A stretch of 9,356 nucleotides of DNA, taken from NCBI GenBank assembly GCA_003527165.1, contig DPSI01000288.1, positions 1 to 9,356 on the forward strand. Direction: 5' to 3'. The stretch comes from Pseudomonas sp. GTDB taxonomy: Bacteria; Pseudomonadota; Gammaproteobacteria; Pseudomonadales; Pseudomonadaceae. Below the pieces are notes generated by a model, which was not told where the DNA came from, ran no database searches, and saw nothing but the letters and a program-made list of their open reading frames with translations. Of the stretch, positions 7,149 through 9,356 are shown one piece after another. The position numbers and the translations under genes were made by a program. The first letter of the stretch is position 1. Each line of letters starts with the position of its first letter.

Positions 7149-8151
7149 GAACTGCCTCCAGCGCAATCACCATTACGGTCACGTCGTCGCGGCCACGACA
7201 GAAATCGCGGTGCAACAGCGTTGCAATAATCGCCGGGTGACGATGTACCAGGCCGGGGTAGTCGCGCATATCCCAGCGCGACTGCAGACCATCGCTGTAC
7301 ATGATCAATAGTTGTTGGGCGGCGGCCGGGTAATCGAACGCATTGGCCTTGCGAAACTGAGAGCCAACGATTCCGGGATGCGAGGCCAGGCCGCGGCTTT
7401 TTTCGGCGCTCAGCAGGCAGGCACCGATGTTGCCGATCCCGGCAAAGCGCACATTGCCCGCGTTGGCGTCGTACAAGGAAACGGCTGCTGCGCCGCCTCG
7501 AGTGCCGGTCATTGCATGGTGCATCTCCAGCATGCTGGTTGCCGGATCGGCAAAGGGCGCCGTCGCAAAGACTGCAGCACCGGCGAGACCAGCCCGCTCG
7601 GCTTCTTCGCCATGCCCGATGCCATCAATCACCAGAGCACTGATTTTTCGACCTTCGACGGCGAGATGCCAGGCGTCGCCGCAGGCGGGATCGTTGTGCA
7701 GCGAATGTTGGCTGACGCCGTAACGAAGCGGCAATGCCGAAACATGGCGAGGGTACAGCTGCGCCAGTAGGACCGAGCCTCTGTTATCGGAATAGATGTC
7801 AAACAATTGTGTCTGACGCATCAATGCGCCAAGCCCGTTCCCCTGAGTGCCGCCGGTGGAGAAGCCATCTGCGAGGCATTCGCTAGGGTTGAACCCAGGC
7901 CCTCGATCCACTGCGATCAGCTCGATGCCACTTCCGGTCTGCGCGGGTATCGAACGCAGGTGAAGGGCGCCATGATGCGCGTGCTTGAGCAGGTTCGTCG
8001 CCAGCTCGGTAGCGACGAGCGCCACGCGTGCGGCATCGGTCTCATCGAATGCAAGCTGGGCGGCCATACCTTGCGCGATGCGACGCGCGTGGCCTACCTG
8101 GCTGCTATCTTCGATCGGCAACACTGTGGTCGTAGAACCGTGAACATTCAT
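7141..8151 (-). CDS. GHKL ATPase-SpoIIE/PP2C phosphatase fusion (RsbX position)
   Basis: A 336-residue cytosolic protein. The N-terminal third (about 10-135) is an RsbW/RsbT-type GHKL domain with ELATNLLKHA (Glu49, Asn53), a G1-like VDRGPGF (81-87) and GNGLGAL (104-110). The C-terminal part (about 150-333) is a PP2C-type SpoIIE phosphatase: GDAW (158-161), VIDGIGHG (174-181), YSDGL (285-289) and RDDVTVMV (321-328) carry the metal-binding Asp residues. In stressosome operons this slot is held by RsbX, which removes phosphate from RsbS and RsbR to reset the complex; bacillar RsbX is about 200 residues and lacks the ATPase part. Here the extra domain may add kinase activity or bind a STAS partner. 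The start at ATG 8151 gives the ATGA overlap with the rsbT-like stop; ATG 8157, two codons earlier, is equally possible. There is no strong Shine-Dalgarno, so translation is probably coupled. The family is often labelled 'ATP-binding SpoIIE family protein phosphatase'. Confidence 0.88.
   Translation of the reverse strand: MNVHGSTTTVLPIEDSSQVGHARRIAQGMAAQLAFDETDAARVALVATELATNLLKHAHHGALHLRSIPAQTGSGIELIAVDRGPGFNPSECLADGFSTGGTQGNGLGALMRQTQLFDIYSDNRGSVLLAQLYPRHVSALPLRYGVSQHSLHNDPACGDAWHLAVEGRKISALVIDGIGHGEEAERAGLAGAAVFATAPFADPATSMLEMHHAMTGTRGGAAAVSLYDANAGNVRFAGIGNIGACLLSAEKSRGLASHPGIVGSQFRKANAFDYPAAAQQLLIMYSDGLQSRWDMRDYPGLVHRHPAIIATLLHRDFCRGRDDVTVMVIALEAVHD
7155..7160 (-). promoter_or_regulatory. 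ribosome binding site of the soluble histidine kinase
   Basis: TGGAGG on the minus strand, inside the end of the phosphatase gene and 6 nt before ATG 7148. It is the strongest Shine-Dalgarno inside the operon, suggesting the kinase is also initiated independently of its upstream neighbour. Confidence 0.7.
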
Positions 8152-8552
8152 GACCATTTGGTGATGCTGATTCGAGTTCCGAGGCCCAGGGTACTGTCGA
8201 GTTCGAACTCGTCCACTAGCCGCTTGGCGCCCGTCAGCCCCAGGCCAAGGCCGCTGCCGGAGGTCCAACCGTCGGTCAAGGCCAGCTTGACGTCGGCGAT
8301 ACCAGGGCCTTCGTCACGAAAGGTCAGACGAATTCCAGAACGGGGACCCTCGTCGAGGATGTCCCAGTCCATGTCGCCACCACCGCCGTAGACCACGGTG
8401 TTGCGGGCCAACTCACTGACTGCGGTGACCAGCTTGGTCTGATCGATCAAGCGCATGCCGCAATCCTGCGCCAGCTTACGGACCGCCTGCCGCGCCACGA
8501 CCACGTCCTGCTCGATGCGTACCGGAATGCTGCCGCTGGTGCGCACGGTCAT
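8148..8552 (-). CDS. rsbT: RsbT-like serine/threonine switch kinase
   Basis: 134 residues, the usual RsbT length. It is a single GHKL ATPase domain with N box SELARNTVVYGGGG (46-59, Glu47 and Asn51), G1 RDEGPGI (79-85) and a glycine-rich SGSGLGLGLTGAKRLVDEF loop (98-116) that is very typical of RsbT. By family knowledge it sits in the stressosome with RsbR and RsbS, phosphorylates Ser/Thr on both when stress is sensed, then leaves to activate a downstream partner; in Bacillus that is RsbU. No RsbU with an RsbT-binding N-terminal domain is in the window, so the partner here must differ. ATG 8552 overlaps the rsbS-like stop by 4 nt (ATGA), and its own TGA overlaps the next start the same way. 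The Shine-Dalgarno is weak (GGATGG), so it relies on coupling. Confidence 0.93.
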   Translation of the reverse strand: MTVRTSGSIPVRIEQDVVVARQAVRKLAQDCGMRLIDQTKLVTAVSELARNTVVYGGGGDMDWDILDEGPRSGIRLTFRDEGPGIADVKLALTDGWTSGSGLGLGLTGAKRLVDEFELDSTLGLGTRISITKWS

Positions 8553-8911
8553 TTATCGGCCATCCGCTTATGCAGCAGCTGCATTCCTTTCTCGACGTTC
8601 AGCGCCGTGCTGACGCCCTGGAGCGTCAGGCCCAGCTCGACCAGGGTTATCGCCACCGCCGGCTGCATGCCGACGACGACGGTCTCGGCGTCCATGATGC
8701 TGGAAAGGCCAGAGATCGAACTGATCATGCGACCGATGAAAGAATCGACCATGTCCAGCGCAGAAATGTCGATCAGCACGGCTCGAGCGGACGTCGAGCT
8801 GATGCGTTCGGCCAGGTCGTCCTGCAGCGTCATTGCCAATTGGTCATGCATATCGACCTGAATGGTGACGAGCAGAAACTCGCCCATTCGCAATATCGGG
8901 ATGCGTTCCAT
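8549..8911 (-). CDS. rsbS: RsbS-like STAS-domain stressosome scaffold protein
   Basis: 120 residues forming one STAS domain, the same size as Bacillus RsbS. The family motif DMVDSFIGRM (53-62) places Ser57 at the RsbT phosphorylation site (Ser59 in B. subtilis); GMQPAVAITLVELGL (81-95) is the next conserved STAS segment. RsbS co-assembles with RsbR into the stressosome core and holds RsbT until phosphorylated. The start at ATG 8911 (MERIPILRMGEF) is fixed by similarity to RsbS N-termini, by AAGG 7 nt upstream, and by TAATG, in which the stop of the rsbR-like gene shares one base with this ATG. A longer open frame to 9061 lies inside the rsbR-like gene and is not credible. Confidence 0.94.
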   Translation of the reverse strand: MERIPILRMGEFLLVTIQVDMHDQLAMTLQDDLAERISSTSARAVLIDISALDMVDSFIGRMISSISGLSSIMDAETVVVGMQPAVAITLVELGLTLQGVSTALNVEKGMQLLHKRMADK

Positions 8912-9356
8912 TACACCGCCTTGCTGACAGTCAACCCGGAGCGGCGCAGTGCAAGCGCTAGCGCGTCGGCGAGGGATGCCTTGGTGACGATGCCCTGTAG
9001 GTCGAGGCCCAGATGCACGATGGTCTGCGCGATCTGGGGGCGTACGCCGCTGATGATGCAATCGGCACCCATCAGGCGAATCGCCGTCACGGTCTTGAGC
9101 AGATGCTGCGCCACCAGAGTATCGACCGTCGGCACGCCAGTGATGTCGATGATGGCGATTTCCGAACCCGTGTCGACGATGCGCTGAAGCAGCGACTCCA
9201 TCACCACCTGGGTGCGTTGCGAGTCGAGCGTGCCGATCATCGGCAGTGCCAGTACGCCGTCCCAGAGTTTGACCACCGGGGTTGAGAGTTCCAGCAACTC
9301 TTCCTGTTGCCGCTTGATGACTGCCTCGCGTGATTTCTGGAAAGTGCGGACAGTGT
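8911..9356 (-). CDS. rsbR: RsbR-like stressosome protein, C-terminal part (5' end outside window)
   Basis: 147 residues are visible and the frame is open to the right edge. The first visible residues (VRTFQKSREAVIKRQQEELLEL) form the charged linker helix that in RsbR paralogues joins a variable N-terminal sensor domain to the STAS domain. The sensor itself (globin-like, PAS, or other) lies outside. The STAS domain starts about LELSTPVVKLWDG and includes DITGVPTVDTLVAQHL and GVRPQIAQTIVHLGLDL, as in Bacillus RsbRA. Two RsbT target sites known in B. subtilis RsbRA, 34 residues apart, align as Ser (codon 9222-9220, in LDSQRT) and Thr (codon 9120-9118, in TVDTLVA) at the same spacing. The Thr171 equivalent is thus a Ser. 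A TTG at 9297 could be mistaken for a start, but it lies after the linker helix. Stop TAA 8913-8911 shares a base with the next ATG. Confidence 0.93.
   Translation of the reverse strand, partial: TVRTFQKSREAVIKRQQEELLELSTPVVKLWDGVLALPMIGTLDSQRTQVVMESLLQRIVDTGSEIAIIDITGVPTVDTLVAQHLLKTVTAIRLMGADCIISGVRPQIAQTIVHLGLDLQGIVTKASLADALALALRRSGLTVSKAV

Noticed and set aside
8549..9061. Longer start for the RsbS-like protein
   Set aside because: The extra 50 residues are Arg/Pro-rich and lie inside the rsbR-like coding region; ATG 8911 has a Shine-Dalgarno and matches the family N-terminus.
8911..9297. Stand-alone single STAS protein starting at TTG 9297
   Set aside because: The frame continues to the window edge with a typical RsbR linker helix, so this is the tail of a longer protein.
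1..9356. tRNA, rRNA, CRISPR array, insertion sequence or phage genes
   Set aside because: I found no regularly spaced repeats, no transposase or integrase motifs and no RNA-gene signatures on either strand by reading.

Overview
The window is a high-GC, densely packed stretch of proteobacterial chromosome. Protein style and gene content suggest a Pseudomonas/Stutzerimonas-type gammaproteobacterium; this is a judgement from sequence character, not from a search. Every gene I can support lies on the minus strand, so the biological order runs from high to low coordinates.

Region A (9356 down to 4316) is one very tight block. In order it encodes the C-terminal part of an RsbR-like STAS protein (5' end outside the window), an RsbS-like STAS protein, an RsbT-like switch kinase, a fusion of a GHKL ATPase to a SpoIIE/PP2C phosphatase in the RsbX position, a soluble coiled-coil histidine kinase, and a REC-PAS-HisKA-HATPase-REC hybrid kinase. 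Consecutive genes overlap by 1, 4, 4, 8 and 11 nt, so they are almost certainly one operon with translational coupling. The first four make the core of a stressosome (RsbRST plus phosphatase). The known phospho-acceptor positions are recognisable in both STAS proteins. There is no sigma factor, RsbV/RsbW pair or DNA-binding response regulator in the window. The likely output is therefore the downstream histidine kinases.

Region B (4315 to 1726) is a 199-nt gap followed by a large membrane histidine kinase with about eight transmembrane helices, two PAS domains, HisKA and HATPase. It may be read from its own promoter or by readthrough from the operon.

Region C (1725 to 1) is ordinary housekeeping DNA showing decay. 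A C-terminal scrap of a VOC/glyoxalase protein lies only about 27 nt past the stop of the membrane kinase, which suggests a recombination junction there. Next comes an intact NAD(P)H-dependent FMN reductase (ChrR type), a gene-poor 373-nt stretch with one doubtful small ORF, and the start of a PhoD-like phosphatase gene. That gene carries an in-frame TGA, and family-like sequence continues beyond the stop to the window edge.

Working model (inference): the RsbR/RsbS complex holds RsbT. A signal triggers RsbT to phosphorylate the STAS proteins and leave. The GHKL-PP2C fusion resets the system, and the freed RsbT or the fusion modulates the sensorless kinase and the hybrid kinase, giving a stressosome-to-phosphorelay circuit.
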